Positions 19,886 through 29,581 of a stretch of DNA of 64,000 nucleotides are shown here, piece by piece. The position numbers were made by a program, and so were the translations under genes. The stretch spans positions 186,001 through 250,000 of the forward strand of contig NZ_BDDS01000001.1 in the NCBI RefSeq assembly GCF_001653135.1, written 5' to 3'. Position 1 is the first letter of the stretch, and each line of letters starts with the position of its first letter. The notes beneath the pieces were generated by a model that did no database searches, was not told the DNA's origin, and saw only the letters and a program-made list of their open reading frames with translations. This DNA comes from Pseudoalteromonas neustonica (GTDB lineage Bacteria > Pseudomonadota > Gammaproteobacteria > Enterobacterales > Alteromonadaceae).

Positions 19886-20659
19886 ATGGCGTTTATTGAT
19901 TCCCACTGCCACTTAGATTTTGCTGAATTTGACGCCACGCGCGAACAACTCATTCGGCAAAGTTTAGAACTGGGAATTAATCATTTTATTGTGCCGGGTG
20001 TTAGCTTGGCACAATCTTATTCACTCACCTCTTTTGCTAAACAATACCCGAGCGTATACATTGCCATTGGTTTGCACCCTTATTTTATGGCTGAACACCG
20101 TGATGAGCATTTAGATGAACTTAACAAACTGGCTCACAAGCATAAAGATCAGTTAGTCGCTATTGGTGAATGTGGGATCGATCGTAGTATCGAAAATATA
20201 GCAAAGCAAACACAAATATTTGAATATCAAATTGAACTTGCTAATCAACTGAAACTCCCACTGATTGTACATCATCGGCAAAGTCATGATTTAATTGCGC
20301 AATCATTTAAGCGCTGTAAGCCTAAATTCGGTGGTGTTATTCATGCTTTTTCAGGCTCATTACAACAAGCAAATTCATACATTAAATTGGGCTTTAAACT
20401 TGGGGTAGGCGGGGTAATTACGTATGAGCGCGCGCAAAAAACACGTCACGTTATTGCTCAAATAGCGCCAGAGCATTTATTACTTGAAACGGATGCACCA
20501 TCAATGCCGCTTGCGGGCTTTCAGGGGCAGCACAATACACCACTGCAATTACCATTAGTGTTTGATCAGCTTTGTCAGTTAAAACAAGTCACATCACTAA
20601 ATAGGAATGATCTAAAACAACGCCTTTATGACTCGTGCTCAGCACTTTTTCGAATATAA
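19886..20659 (+). CDS. TatD family metal-dependent hydrolase (YjjV-like)
   Basis: A 257-residue TIM-barrel metal hydrolase of the TatD DNase family. Metal ligands are visible in IDSHCHLDF (residues 4-12), the Glu in AIGECGIDRS, the His in LIVHHRQSHD, and the Asp in LLLETDAPSMP. Family members have 3'-5' exonuclease or D-aminoacyl-tRNA deacylase activity; which one applies here is not shown. It starts 6 bp after pdxH and overlaps the convergent smp gene by 34 bp at its 3' end. Confidence 0.92.
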   Translation: MAFIDSHCHLDFAEFDATREQLIRQSLELGINHFIVPGVSLAQSYSLTSFAKQYPSVYIAIGLHPYFMAEHRDEHLDELNKLAHKHKDQLVAIGECGIDRSIENIAKQTQIFEYQIELANQLKLPLIVHHRQSHDLIAQSFKRCKPKFGGVIHAFSGSLQQANSYIKLGFKLGVGGVITYERAQKTRHVIAQIAPEHLLLETDAPSMPLAGFQGQHNTPLQLPLVFDQLCQLKQVTSLNRNDLKQRLYDSCSALFRI

Positions 20660-21246
20660 CGATTAACCTGCCAACGTTTTAAACCGCGCCCTAGTTGCCA
20701 TGTAAAAATACAGGTTATAACCAGCATCAATAATACTTGGCGGCCTAAGTCATGAAAGTGGCTGTGGCTTTGTGCTATCGATGATCGCGTTAAATACGTA
20801 ATGGATACAAAGCCAAGGGGGCGGTCATCATCGCTAATAACTGGTTCAACAAAGGGGGTTTTAAGTTTACTTATACCGGGAGTGGAATCTGGTAATTTAC
20901 CTAATAAATGATGCGTTTGCCAATTAGCGCTGTTTGCAATAAGCACTCCTTGGTGATCATAAATCATTGCCGCAAGCACAAATTCGTCCTTACTAATATT
21001 ATTGCAAAGCGCGTTTAGTGCGGGTTTATTTTTTTCAAGTAATGGGGTTTTTGCATTAAGCGCCATGAAGCGAGTTAAGCTTTTAGCGGTACTGTCGGCA
21101 CTGTCATAAAGTAACTGATGGCTTTGAAAACTACTATTTATTGCAACCCAGCTCAACAGTAAAAAACATGCAGCAGCCAGACTCAAACGAACTAAGCGTT
21201 GCCTTTGAGATGCAGAAATAGGGTTTTTAAGATGGTTATTTTTCAT
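20626..21246 (-). CDS. Smp/YtjB family membrane protein
   Basis: A protein of about 206 residues with two membrane segments (about 20-40 and 172-190) flanking a periplasmic domain, matching the Smp/YtjB (AhpA) family of unknown biochemical role. It lies divergent from serB, the same arrangement as smp-serB in E. coli, which supports the call. I chose the ATG at 21246; a GTG two codons earlier (21252) is possible. The 3' end overlaps tatD. Confidence 0.8.
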   Translation of the reverse strand: MKNNHLKNPISASQRQRLVRLSLAAACFLLLSWVAINSSFQSHQLLYDSADSTAKSLTRFMALNAKTPLLEKNKPALNALCNNISKDEFVLAAMIYDHQGVLIANSANWQTHHLLGKLPDSTPGISKLKTPFVEPVISDDDRPLGFVSITYLTRSSIAQSHSHFHDLGRQVLLMLVITCIFTWQLGRGLKRWQVNRYIRKSAEHES

Positions 21247-21379
21247 AGTCACCGCTTGCGCTGCTGACAGCTTTTGCTTTTGATGTTACAACTAAGCCTA
21301 ACTATAACCTTAAATCCCCCTCAATGGCGAATTTACTCTTAAGTCGCAGTTGAGACATTAGTATCATTATGGAGTCATC

Positions 21380-22402
21380 ATGACATTGGAGCGCTTTGCG
21401 ACCCTAACATCTGAGCAAGTGGCAATGCAGTTTTCGTTAGGACAATGGTATCGCGATCAGGGTGCGTTAGTAGAACAAACCAGCGCAGTGATTAATTCAC
21501 AGGGAACATTCAGTATCGCCTTTGCAGGTAATTTTGATGGGCAAAAGCTCGTTAGTATTGCGGCTTTCTTAACTCAACATGGCTTTATTGTTAGTGCTGT
21601 ATGTCGTTACCAGCCTGATCAAAAATTAACGCCTGCATGGTGCTTTTATAGTGATAAAAGCCAATTGACCATTAATCCGTTGTTATTAAATGAGTTTGCT
21701 CATCCGTTAGGTTTTCAGCTAGTACAAGTTAGCAAGCCACCTAGCTTAATACAGCCTGGTTTATTGGTTATGGATATGGATTCAACTGCTATTACTATTG
21801 AATGCATTGATGAAATAGCGCGCCTTGCAAATGTGTACGATGATGTTGCGGCGGTAACAGCGCAAGCAATGGCTGGAAAGTTAGATTTTAGCGAAAGCTT
21901 ACATCAGCGCGTTGCCAAACTTACAGGTATTAAACAAAGCTTAATTGATGAACTTAAAAATAATTTACCTTTAATGCCCGGCATTCAAGCGCTATGCAAA
22001 GTGCTAAAACAACATAACTGGTATTTAGCAATTGCCTCTGGTGGTTTTGTGCCTTTTGCAGAGCAAGTACAAAGCATACTTGATTTGGATGAAGTGCATG
22101 CCAACGTATTGGAGTTTAAAGATAATCAGCTCACCGGCAAAGTACTTGGAACTATTGTTGATGCACAGCAAAAAGCGGTGGTGTTGACTAAACTACAACA
22201 GCAATTAAATTTGCCTGTACAGCAAACGGTTGCCATTGGCGATGGCGCGAATGACTTAACCATGATGGCTGCGGCAGGTTTAGGTGTAGCAGTACATGGT
22301 AAGCCAAAGGTGGTTGAGCAAGCTCAAGCTGCAATTTGCCAAGGATCGCTATTACAAATATTATACCTTTTGACGATCCCTGAGCTTAAGTTAAACGCTT
22401 AA
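21380..22402 (+). CDS. serB: Phosphoserine phosphatase
   Basis: Removes phosphate from L-phosphoserine, the last step of serine synthesis. The HAD nucleophile motif is D132-M-D134-S-T in VMDMDSTA, motif II is IASGGF, and motif III/IV is GDGANDLTM. The N-terminal 120 residues are an ACT-like domain that varies among homologues. SD TGGAG precedes the ATG. Its stop lies 17 bp inside the convergent PilZ gene. The smp/serB/radA neighbourhood is conserved with E. coli, except that a PilZ gene sits between serB and radA here. Confidence 0.96.
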   Translation: MTLERFATLTSEQVAMQFSLGQWYRDQGALVEQTSAVINSQGTFSIAFAGNFDGQKLVSIAAFLTQHGFIVSAVCRYQPDQKLTPAWCFYSDKSQLTINPLLLNEFAHPLGFQLVQVSKPPSLIQPGLLVMDMDSTAITIECIDEIARLANVYDDVAAVTAQAMAGKLDFSESLHQRVAKLTGIKQSLIDELKNNLPLMPGIQALCKVLKQHNWYLAIASGGFVPFAEQVQSILDLDEVHANVLEFKDNQLTGKVLGTIVDAQQKAVVLTKLQQQLNLPVQQTVAIGDGANDLTMMAAAGLGVAVHGKPKVVEQAQAAICQGSLLQILYLLTIPELKLNA

Positions 22403-24872
22403 GCCAAATTTGTTTGCGCTTATTCATTTGCTCTATTAGCTCAGCTGTAAAATCCAAGTGGCTGAGCGTTTCATCAGTTACATCTACCATGTCGCCAACA
22501 CCTGCAACTGACCATAGCGCTTCCTCAAGATCTTTAGCTTTATGAAGCGCATATTGGCTCACGTATTTAAGCTCGTTTGATAAGTAATCTGTATCAGGGC
22601 GGCCAGTGCGAGAAATATATAAACGCATAACGAATACTAATTCAGATTTTAAGCCTTTCTTTAAAAATAAGTGCAAAGGTGAAAAGTTATCATCAGCAAC
22701 ACACTGGCTTTTAACGGCTTCTTGAAGTGTCGATTTTTTAGGATCAAAGCGAATAAACAGCGTAAATTGTAGCGGGGGATCTTGGCGACTACGATCTTTA
22801 ATTAACGGAGTAATAATATCGGTAATTTGCTCTGTTGATAAAAAGGGATCAATTGTTGTGGTGTCATTAAGCAAACCGTAATTTTGTAAAATAGTATGCA
22901 GTGAGCTTGGGTATAGCCCATGACCAATTGCCCCTGTTTTGAAGTGCGCGGCTTCTTTATGCAAATAAAATGGGAATTGGCATACACTTTTAGTGACCAT
23001 GTTTCTAAGCGCTGTAGACAAACCTGGAATTTTTGGCGCTTCTTCAGATACTTTTAGCTTATCTTTATTATTTTCAATTAACTGCGTGAAAAACTTTACA
23101 CCCATATGCGGTAAATCAGCTATCCGCGTTGCTTTTAAATTAATTGTAGTAAGCGACTTACTTACAGCCATAACTTCATATTTCAATGCTGAAAGTTGGT
23201 ATTTTTTAGTGATCTTTTGCAGCTCAGGCATGCTTAATTCAACAACATCACCTTTATTAAAGCTAACGGGTTGCTGGCACTCAATCTGTAGTCCCATGAC
23301 CGAAAAATCGCGACTATGCGCTGTATAAACTTGCTCATCAGGCAAAGTGATCAAGATATCTGTTTTATAAAGGTAGCGCTTATGTGCGCGTAAATTTACA
23401 TATTCTAAATCAACGGTTTCGAGCTTTGGCGGCGCTTTATGCTTACCATGACCAAAGCGCTTTAACTGATTTACCAAGCTTTTGTCATAACTAAAAGTTT
23501 GATAATGCGTTTGCTCAGCTTTAGTCCCTACAGACGTTAAAATCACTAAGTACTTAACGTCTTTCACCATCCCTTGCACGCGAGGAGTGGGGGGCTTATT
23601 TAATTTTTCGATGTCTTTGCCAGCGGTATTTGGCAAACTTAAAGGGATAAATGAATCATCGGGATGACTGGGCATCAGCTGTACTTTAAAGCATTGCCAG
23701 CTTTCTTTTTGACTGCCAAAACCAAAGAACAGCTGTTTTAATTCAGGTTCAGTGGCAAGCTCTGAGCGGGTTGCTGAATAATAATAAACTTTACCGCCAA
23801 CAACATGGGTAAACGTATATAAATATTCTTCTTTTACTGGAGATGGGTCACTCAGTAATAAGTTTATCCGTTGTTGATTTAATATTGTGTATAAACAAGA
23901 TAGTTTTCGCTCATCGCAGAAATAGCGCTGGATAAAAATATTATTTTCAGTGGTAAGCACTAAACTCGGGTATATTTTATCATCATGCTGGCTGAAGAAA
24001 GTAAATAAAGAAGTAACACGGGGAATATAATATTGCTCATAACCTTTAGATACAACAGCATCTAAAGTGTTATCTAAATTTACTTTATAGCGGCGTTTAT
24101 TTCCATGGATAAAGCTTTCTAAGAATCCATCAAACTTTTCATTATTTTCAACAAATGTTCTTTTTAGGCGAATATGGTTAAAGTCAGCAGAAACTTTTTC
24201 AACGGCAACAACTTCGTATTGAATACCATTTTTTAAACCAAGTTCAAAATCTTGCTCAAGACCAACTAGCCGTAAGCCAAGTATTTGTCCTCGTTTGACA
24301 TGGTAGCGAGGTGCGAGTTTTATTTTGGCGCCGCTTAACGATATATCAGACGTCGTGGCCGCAACCGTATTGCTTTTTTCAAGCTCAACAGTGATTTTAA
24401 TTGAGTAATTCATCCGCTCTTCGCGGCGGCTCTCATAGGATGCAAACTTGATAACCTGACAATCAAAGTTCTGCTCTTCTTGATGCTCTGGCTGCTGGGC
24501 TAATTGTGCCGCTTTTTTTTGCATCACCCGATGGTTATTATCAGTATTCATTACGGCTTCATAAACAGCAAGCGTATAACCACCATGTCGTTCAATTGCT
24601 TTTTCAAACACTTCTATGGCTGTTTCATCCATAAAGTGCTGTTTACCTTCATATTCAAAAGGTTTTACTTGGCCTGTTACTTGGCCTCGTAAATCAATAA
24701 ACCGGGCGATTGGTTGCGAAAGGCGAGACATTTCCATCTTGATCAAAAATTGCTCAGGCTTGGTTAAGCCCGCGGTTTTCGATTTAAAGATCGAGTCAAA
24801 TTTGGAGTTACCTAAATATGATTTAAGTTCATCAACTAAACTTTCATATTTAAATAGTATGTCATCAGTCAT
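22386..24872 (-). CDS. Large protein with two PilZ domains
   Basis: An 828-residue cytoplasmic protein. Two PilZ-type cyclic di-GMP binding sites can be seen: RREER (149-153) with DISLSG (176-181), and a second with RAHKR and the diverged DFSVMG (about 480-520). No catalytic or membrane domain is evident, so it is probably a c-di-GMP receptor that works by protein contacts; the target is unknown. It lies between serB and radA on the opposite strand to both, and shares 17 bp with the end of serB. Two diguanylate cyclases are encoded in the window but not beside it. Confidence 0.85.
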   Translation of the reverse strand: MTDDILFKYESLVDELKSYLGNSKFDSIFKSKTAGLTKPEQFLIKMEMSRLSQPIARFIDLRGQVTGQVKPFEYEGKQHFMDETAIEVFEKAIERHGGYTLAVYEAVMNTDNNHRVMQKKAAQLAQQPEHQEEQNFDCQVIKFASYESRREERMNYSIKITVELEKSNTVAATTSDISLSGAKIKLAPRYHVKRGQILGLRLVGLEQDFELGLKNGIQYEVVAVEKVSADFNHIRLKRTFVENNEKFDGFLESFIHGNKRRYKVNLDNTLDAVVSKGYEQYYIPRVTSLFTFFSQHDDKIYPSLVLTTENNIFIQRYFCDERKLSCLYTILNQQRINLLLSDPSPVKEEYLYTFTHVVGGKVYYYSATRSELATEPELKQLFFGFGSQKESWQCFKVQLMPSHPDDSFIPLSLPNTAGKDIEKLNKPPTPRVQGMVKDVKYLVILTSVGTKAEQTHYQTFSYDKSLVNQLKRFGHGKHKAPPKLETVDLEYVNLRAHKRYLYKTDILITLPDEQVYTAHSRDFSVMGLQIECQQPVSFNKGDVVELSMPELQKITKKYQLSALKYEVMAVSKSLTTINLKATRIADLPHMGVKFFTQLIENNKDKLKVSEEAPKIPGLSTALRNMVTKSVCQFPFYLHKEAAHFKTGAIGHGLYPSSLHTILQNYGLLNDTTTIDPFLSTEQITDIITPLIKDRSRQDPPLQFTLFIRFDPKKSTLQEAVKSQCVADDNFSPLHLFLKKGLKSELVFVMRLYISRTGRPDTDYLSNELKYVSQYALHKAKDLEEALWSVAGVGDMVDVTDETLSHLDFTAELIEQMNKRKQIWLKRLT

Positions 24873-25030
24873 TTATAAAACCATCACCGTCTATTCTAAA
24901 AAGTTGGTATACTATTGCGTTATAAATACGTTTATCTTAATGCATTATTACGACAATTTAAGTGTAGCGAGTATCCATCTTTAAGTTTTTATTATTATGA
25001 GATTGCCAAATTAATGACTGTTACTTCCAA

Positions 25031-25058
25031 TTGCTTTAGTAACAAAATACTAAAGCAA
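25031..25058. other. Hairpin in the PilZ-radA intergenic region
   Basis: A perfect 11-bp stem TTGCTTTAGTA / TACTAAAGCAA with loop ACAAAA. Flanking GTTACTT (before) and AAGTAAC (after, near 25080) allow a competing longer fold. The rest of this 379-bp gap shows no gene. Confidence 0.6.
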
Positions 25059-25251
25059 AAAGCGTGCCCTAAAGCAAAAGTAACAAAATAGCTTTAATTA
25101 TACTCCGATTGTGGCGCTGAATTGCGCTATTGGCAAGGGCAATGTTCGATGTTAAGGCAACGAAATAGTAAAATAAGCACCTAATCATAAATGAGTTTAC
25201 TCAATATGCTTAGGGAGAATGAGCAAAAAGTTAGCAAAGTAGGCACTGTAA

Positions 25252-26637
25252 ATGGCAAAAGCGGCAAAAATAGAATTTGTTTGTACCGAGTGCGGTATGA
25301 ATTACCAGCGTTGGCAGGGGCAATGCCGTTGTGGGGCATGGAATACCTTAGCTGAATTCAAACCCTCTGCGGGGCAAAGTAAAAAAGCAGCTACACGAGC
25401 AGTTGTGGGTGGTTACGCTGGTGGTGTTGGTGGTGGCTCTAAAAAAATTAATGACATAACAACCACAGAGGCCGAAAAACAACTTACCGGTATTGGCGAG
25501 CTTGATCGTGTGTTATCGGGTGGTGTTACCACCGGTTCTGTAAATATTATCTCTGGCGACCCTGGGGCTGGTAAAACAACATTATTATCTGACTTAGTTG
25601 CGCGCATGTCACAGCGCATGCCTTCGCTATACTGTACCGCAGAAGAGTCACTGTCACAGTTTAAAAATCGTGTTAACCGCTTAAAGCTTGATTACAACCC
25701 TGATGAACTGTACTTATTATCAGAAACCAGTGTTGAAACCATTATCGAAGAGCTTGAAAAAAATAAGATTAAGTTTGCTGTTATCGACTCAATTCAAGCG
25801 GTTGTGACCGATAACGCAAATGGCAGCCCGGGTTCTCCATCACAAGTAAAAAGTGCCGCCCAAGCGTTAACGCAATACTGCAAGCAAAACGACGTTACTA
25901 TGTTTATCATTGCCCACGTTAATAAAAATAACGAAATTGCAGGCCCGCAAACACTAGTTCACATTGTTGATGCATTACTGCATATAGACACAAACGATGG
26001 TCAAATACGCACCTTGCGCGCGAATAAAAACCGTTTTGGCGACATTGATACCGTGGGTATTTTTAGAATGTGCGAACGCGGCATGTTGAGCGTTGATAAC
26101 CCTAGTGAAATATTTTTATCAGGTTCCAGCACTGACTCCCCTGGTTCAACGATCACCTGTATCCGTAAAGGCAATCGTAATCTGTTACTCGAAATACAAT
26201 GCTTAACTACTGAAACAGAGGCCGAGTTTCCACAGCGAGTATGTGTTGGTTTGAATATGAATCGGATTAAAATGCTGACCGGTATTTTACGTAAGCACAC
26301 TAAAACAAAGATATTTCACGATACGTTTTTTAACATTGTTGGTGGCCTACGCATCGATGAAACAGAAACCTGTATTGATTTAGCGCTAGTAACAGCATTA
26401 CTCAGCAGCTTAAATGAGTTTGTTGTGCCGCGTACCACTTGCATAATGGGCGAGCTGAGTTTAAATGGTGATGTACGCCCAATAGACAGTGGCGTGCCCC
26501 GCGTTAAAGAAGCTGCCCAGCATGGTTTTACCGAAATATTTATTCCATTTCGCAATTACCATAAATCAATGGAAGGGCTGGGCGCTAAAATAACGCCAGT
26601 AAAAACAGTGCACGAATTACTTAGTTTAATAAATTAA
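25252..26637 (+). CDS. radA: DNA repair ATPase RadA
   Basis: A RecA-like helicase that drives branch migration in recombination. The 461 residues show an N-terminal zinc knuckle, Walker A GDPGAGKTT (about 102-110), the RadA-specific KNRFG motif in RANKNRFGDID, and a Lon-protease-like C-terminal domain. The zinc knuckle is unusual: CTEC is normal, but the second pair is C-R-C (QCRCGAW) instead of CxxC, one residue short. The gene lies near serB as in E. coli. Confidence 0.95.
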   Translation: MAKAAKIEFVCTECGMNYQRWQGQCRCGAWNTLAEFKPSAGQSKKAATRAVVGGYAGGVGGGSKKINDITTTEAEKQLTGIGELDRVLSGGVTTGSVNIISGDPGAGKTTLLSDLVARMSQRMPSLYCTAEESLSQFKNRVNRLKLDYNPDELYLLSETSVETIIEELEKNKIKFAVIDSIQAVVTDNANGSPGSPSQVKSAAQALTQYCKQNDVTMFIIAHVNKNNEIAGPQTLVHIVDALLHIDTNDGQIRTLRANKNRFGDIDTVGIFRMCERGMLSVDNPSEIFLSGSSTDSPGSTITCIRKGNRNLLLEIQCLTTETEAEFPQRVCVGLNMNRIKMLTGILRKHTKTKIFHDTFFNIVGGLRIDETETCIDLALVTALLSSLNEFVVPRTTCIMGELSLNGDVRPIDSGVPRVKEAAQHGFTEIFIPFRNYHKSMEGLGAKITPVKTVHELLSLIN

Positions 26638-26737
26638 GAGGGTATTTTTGTTACAATTACCAATAACGTCAGCTTACTTATAAATGCTATTGTAAGCACA
26701 AATTAATGATTAAAAAGAACAGTAATAAGGAAATAAA

Positions 26738-27670
26738 ATGAAAAAATTAGCGATTGTTGCAGCTGTTGTTGCACTAGCTGTGGGTGGTGCAAGCTACGCA
26801 AACTATGCGCTTACCAAAGAAGTAAAAACAGAAGTAGATCGTCAGCTTGCTTTATTAGCTAAGCAAACAGGTTCAACTGCAACCTATGAAACATTATCAG
26901 CAAGTGTGTTTTCACAAAGTGTTGAATTATCAGGTGTTGAAATCAAAGGTTTTGATAACGAAAGTATTGCGCAAATAAGCAGTATTACAGTTGCAGGTTA
27001 CGAGGTTGATAAAATAGCACCGCGTACAGAGCTGTCATTAAAAGGCTTTAAATTTAGTGATGCGTTTGTAGCGCAACTACCAAATGATGCAAATAACCAA
27101 CTTGCCTCAGCAAGTTACGATTTACACACGCTAATGAACTACGACGAAAACTCTGGCGACAGCGATATTGCTTTTTCGCTCAACGCAAACCAGATTGTTG
27201 CGCTTAACTTTGATCTAGGTTTAGCTAAATCAAAAGCACTAATGGAAGCTTCACTAGCAATGGGTAAAATGCAACAAGCGCAAGGCACACAGGCGTTGCC
27301 GCTTGAGCAGCAATTACAGCAACAAACTTTATTAATGCAAGCTATCTCAGAACTTGAGCCTCGTAGTATTGAAATTAAACTTAATAACGAAGGCGAGTTT
27401 AAAGCCCTTATTGAACAAGTATTAAGCAAGCAAGGCATGACGCTAGAACAAATGCAGCAAATGGTTGAAATGCAGCTACAGCAAGCCCCTGTTAGTGACG
27501 AGCTTGCACAGGCAATTAGAGACTTCACACAAGGTTTAGGTTCATTAACAGTGTCAGCCAGTTTACCCGCAGGGCAAACAATGACAGAGATTAATCAGCA
27601 AATATTTACTTTGATGGGCCAACCAAACGAGCTAGCAGAGTTTATAAATTTAAAAGCGAAAGGTGAATAG
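26738..27670 (+). CDS. Exported or membrane-anchored unknown protein
   Basis: 310 residues; start supported by SD AAGGAA. An N-terminal hydrophobic segment (3-25, AIVAAVVALAVGG) is followed by a periplasmic-type domain with repeated beta-strand patterns and a Gln-rich helical section (about 190-260). The arrangement is reminiscent of DUF945/YdgA or AsmA-like periplasmic proteins, but I cannot assign it firmly. It stands alone after radA (100 bp) and has its own terminator. Confidence 0.7.
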   Translation: MKKLAIVAAVVALAVGGASYANYALTKEVKTEVDRQLALLAKQTGSTATYETLSASVFSQSVELSGVEIKGFDNESIAQISSITVAGYEVDKIAPRTELSLKGFKFSDAFVAQLPNDANNQLASASYDLHTLMNYDENSGDSDIAFSLNANQIVALNFDLGLAKSKALMEASLAMGKMQQAQGTQALPLEQQLQQQTLLMQAISELEPRSIEIKLNNEGEFKALIEQVLSKQGMTLEQMQQMVEMQLQQAPVSDELAQAIRDFTQGLGSLTVSASLPAGQTMTEINQQIFTLMGQPNELAEFINLKAKGE

Positions 27671-27700
27671 ATCGCAGAGTTATAAAAAGCTGTAAGTTGT

Positions 27701-27728
27701 AAGCGCGAGTATATCTCGCGCTTTTTTT
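27701..27728 (+). terminator. Terminator after the exported unknown
   Basis: Stem AAGCGCGAG / CTCGCGCTT, loop TATAT, then a T run. Confidence 0.88.
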
Positions 27729-27808
27729 AATATTTAATTTCTAAATTAAAATGCTCGTTTTTAACTCCACGCATACCTATGATAGATTAGCGCATAACGA
27801 AGTTTATT

Positions 27809-28222
27809 TTATTCAGAATATGGGATTGAAGAATACGGCTTATTATAAATACCGAAGGCACAATAATTGCTATTTTCCCAAGTACCGTCAGTATATAAAA
27901 CCCTAGTAACACAAGCATTAGCATCAGCTAAAAACTCACCAAAACGGCCATTTTCATTAAATGTACAATATGATGACGTGCCGCATCGCCAAGTCCCTGA
28001 GTTAGATGCACTGTAACTCCAAGTAACCTCCTGGATAGGTCTATCACTAACAAACCTAAACGCAACACCTGGGCGAGGCGAATTTGTTGTGCTTGAACAA
28101 TGATCAACTGAATACTCTTGCTGTGTAGGTGTGCCGTTTATCATACATTCAACATGTGCAGCTAAAGTCGAACCGCTATAGCCTAGTGAAAGTAAAGCCG
28201 TGGCAATAATTAACTTTTTCAT
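27809..28222 (-). CDS. Small Cys-rich exported protein, unknown
   Basis: 137 residues with a clear Sec signal peptide (MKKLIIATALL...STLAA, cleavage near residue 22). The mature part holds six cysteines (HVEC, DHC, WRCGTSSYC, NAC, NYC), an even number that could form three disulfides in the periplasm or outside the cell. A strong SD (AAGGAGA) precedes the ATG. I do not recognise the family. About 575 bp without a gene separates it from the next gene, on the other strand. Confidence 0.75.
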   Translation of the reverse strand: MKKLIIATALLSLGYSGSTLAAHVECMINGTPTQQEYSVDHCSSTTNSPRPGVAFRFVSDRPIQEVTWSYSASNSGTWRCGTSSYCTFNENGRFGEFLADANACVTRVLYTDGTWENSNYCAFGIYNKPYSSIPYSE

Positions 28223-28797
28223 CCATTTATCTCCTTGTTTATTAAAGTTCTATATTTATTGCATTTTTGTATCATAATGTAAATGGTTTTTGTTCTTCTT
28301 ATTGGTTCTTGAGGGTGGAACCATCATTTTTTAGTATTGATTATGTGCTAATTAAAATCGGGTGTGAATACGTTTTCAATGTTGCCTTGTTTTCTTTAAG
28401 TTTTTGTATTTTATTGTTTTAAATTGAATTTTGGCTCGTGATTAAAACAACCTGGATTTCATAAATAGCTAGGTGAAGGCCTTGTGATAGGTGTGTTTTT
28501 TATAGGGAATAAATTTGTTAATTACTTGTGGTTTTGGCTGGTTTTTTGTACTGATATGTTAGAGGTAAAGTGAATATGTGTTAGGTTTTATGTTCAAAAT
28601 GTAGGGGCACTATAAATGCGATTGATTTGAAAGAGTAAGTGCTTTATCACATATATAAAAGATAAGGCGTTTAAATAAAGACCGTTAACCTTATTTTTTG
28701 TGCTTTCTTCTTCGTTTAATAAAGCCTGTGACTATACTTAGCTTAAAGCTGAGCAATGCCTACTAATTAGGTTTTATAATAAAAATTGGTGAAATTA
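28223..28797. other. Long AT-rich gap with no recognised feature
   Basis: About 575 bp between the divergent Cys-rich protein and racemase genes. It is T- and A-rich with no open frame of note, no clear terminator and no repeat that I recognise. It must hold the promoters of both neighbours. Confidence 0.6.
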
Positions 28798-29493
28798 ATG
28801 AAAACGATTGGACTTTTAGGTGGAATGAGTTGGGAGTCAACCTCAAGCTACTACACATTAATTAATCAAGGCGTTAAAGCTAGGCTTGGTGGCTTGCATT
28901 GCGCTAAGATTTTTCTACACAGTGTTAATTTCGATGATATTGAAAAGCTTCAACATGAAGGTAATTGGCAAGAAACAGCTAAAATATTGACGAGTGCAGC
29001 TAAATCAATCGAGCAAGCGGGCGCTGATTTTTTAATGATTTGTACCAATACGATGCATAAAGTGGCACCTGATATTGAGCGAGAGCTATCGATTCCAATT
29101 TTGCACATCGTTGATGCAACAGCGCAATTTTTATTGCGTGATAATATTAGTAAAGTAGGGTTGTTAGGTACGCGGTTTACAATGGAGCAAGACTTTTATA
29201 AAGGACGTATCACCGATAAGTTCGCAATTGATGTGGTTGTGCCCAATAAAGCGGATCAACAAATTGTGCATGATGTTATTTATAATGAATTGTGCCAAGG
29301 AACGATTAACCCACAATCTAAAGTTAAATACATAAATATTATTAACGCGCTTGCTAGAGAAGGTGCTCAAGCAGTGATCCTTGGCTGCACAGAAATAGCT
29401 TTGCTCGTACAGCAATGCGATACAGATATTATCTTATACGATACAACACAAATACATGCAACTTTGGGTGTAGAGCTGGCATTGGCTGAATAG
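28798..29493 (+). CDS. Aspartate/glutamate racemase family protein
   Basis: A cytosolic PLP-independent amino-acid racemase-like protein of 231 residues from ATG 28798 (the frame can be extended four codons to a TTG at 28786, but the conserved family start is MKTIGLLGGMSWEST). The two catalytic cysteines sit in ICTNTMHK and LGCTEIALL, so it is probably active. Substrate (Asp, Glu or another amino acid) cannot be set from sequence. It lies in an accessory stretch and its neighbour is a broken GyrI-like gene. Confidence 0.88.
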   Translation: MKTIGLLGGMSWESTSSYYTLINQGVKARLGGLHCAKIFLHSVNFDDIEKLQHEGNWQETAKILTSAAKSIEQAGADFLMICTNTMHKVAPDIERELSIPILHIVDATAQFLLRDNISKVGLLGTRFTMEQDFYKGRITDKFAIDVVVPNKADQQIVHDVIYNELCQGTINPQSKVKYINIINALAREGAQAVILGCTEIALLVQQCDTDIILYDTTQIHATLGVELALAE

Positions 29494-29581
29494 GTAAGCT
29501 AATCGATATTTTAATGAGACCCTTAGCTAGAACGCCTTAATATTTAGCGTTTAATCTGCTTAGGTATAAAAGAGGATGTTT

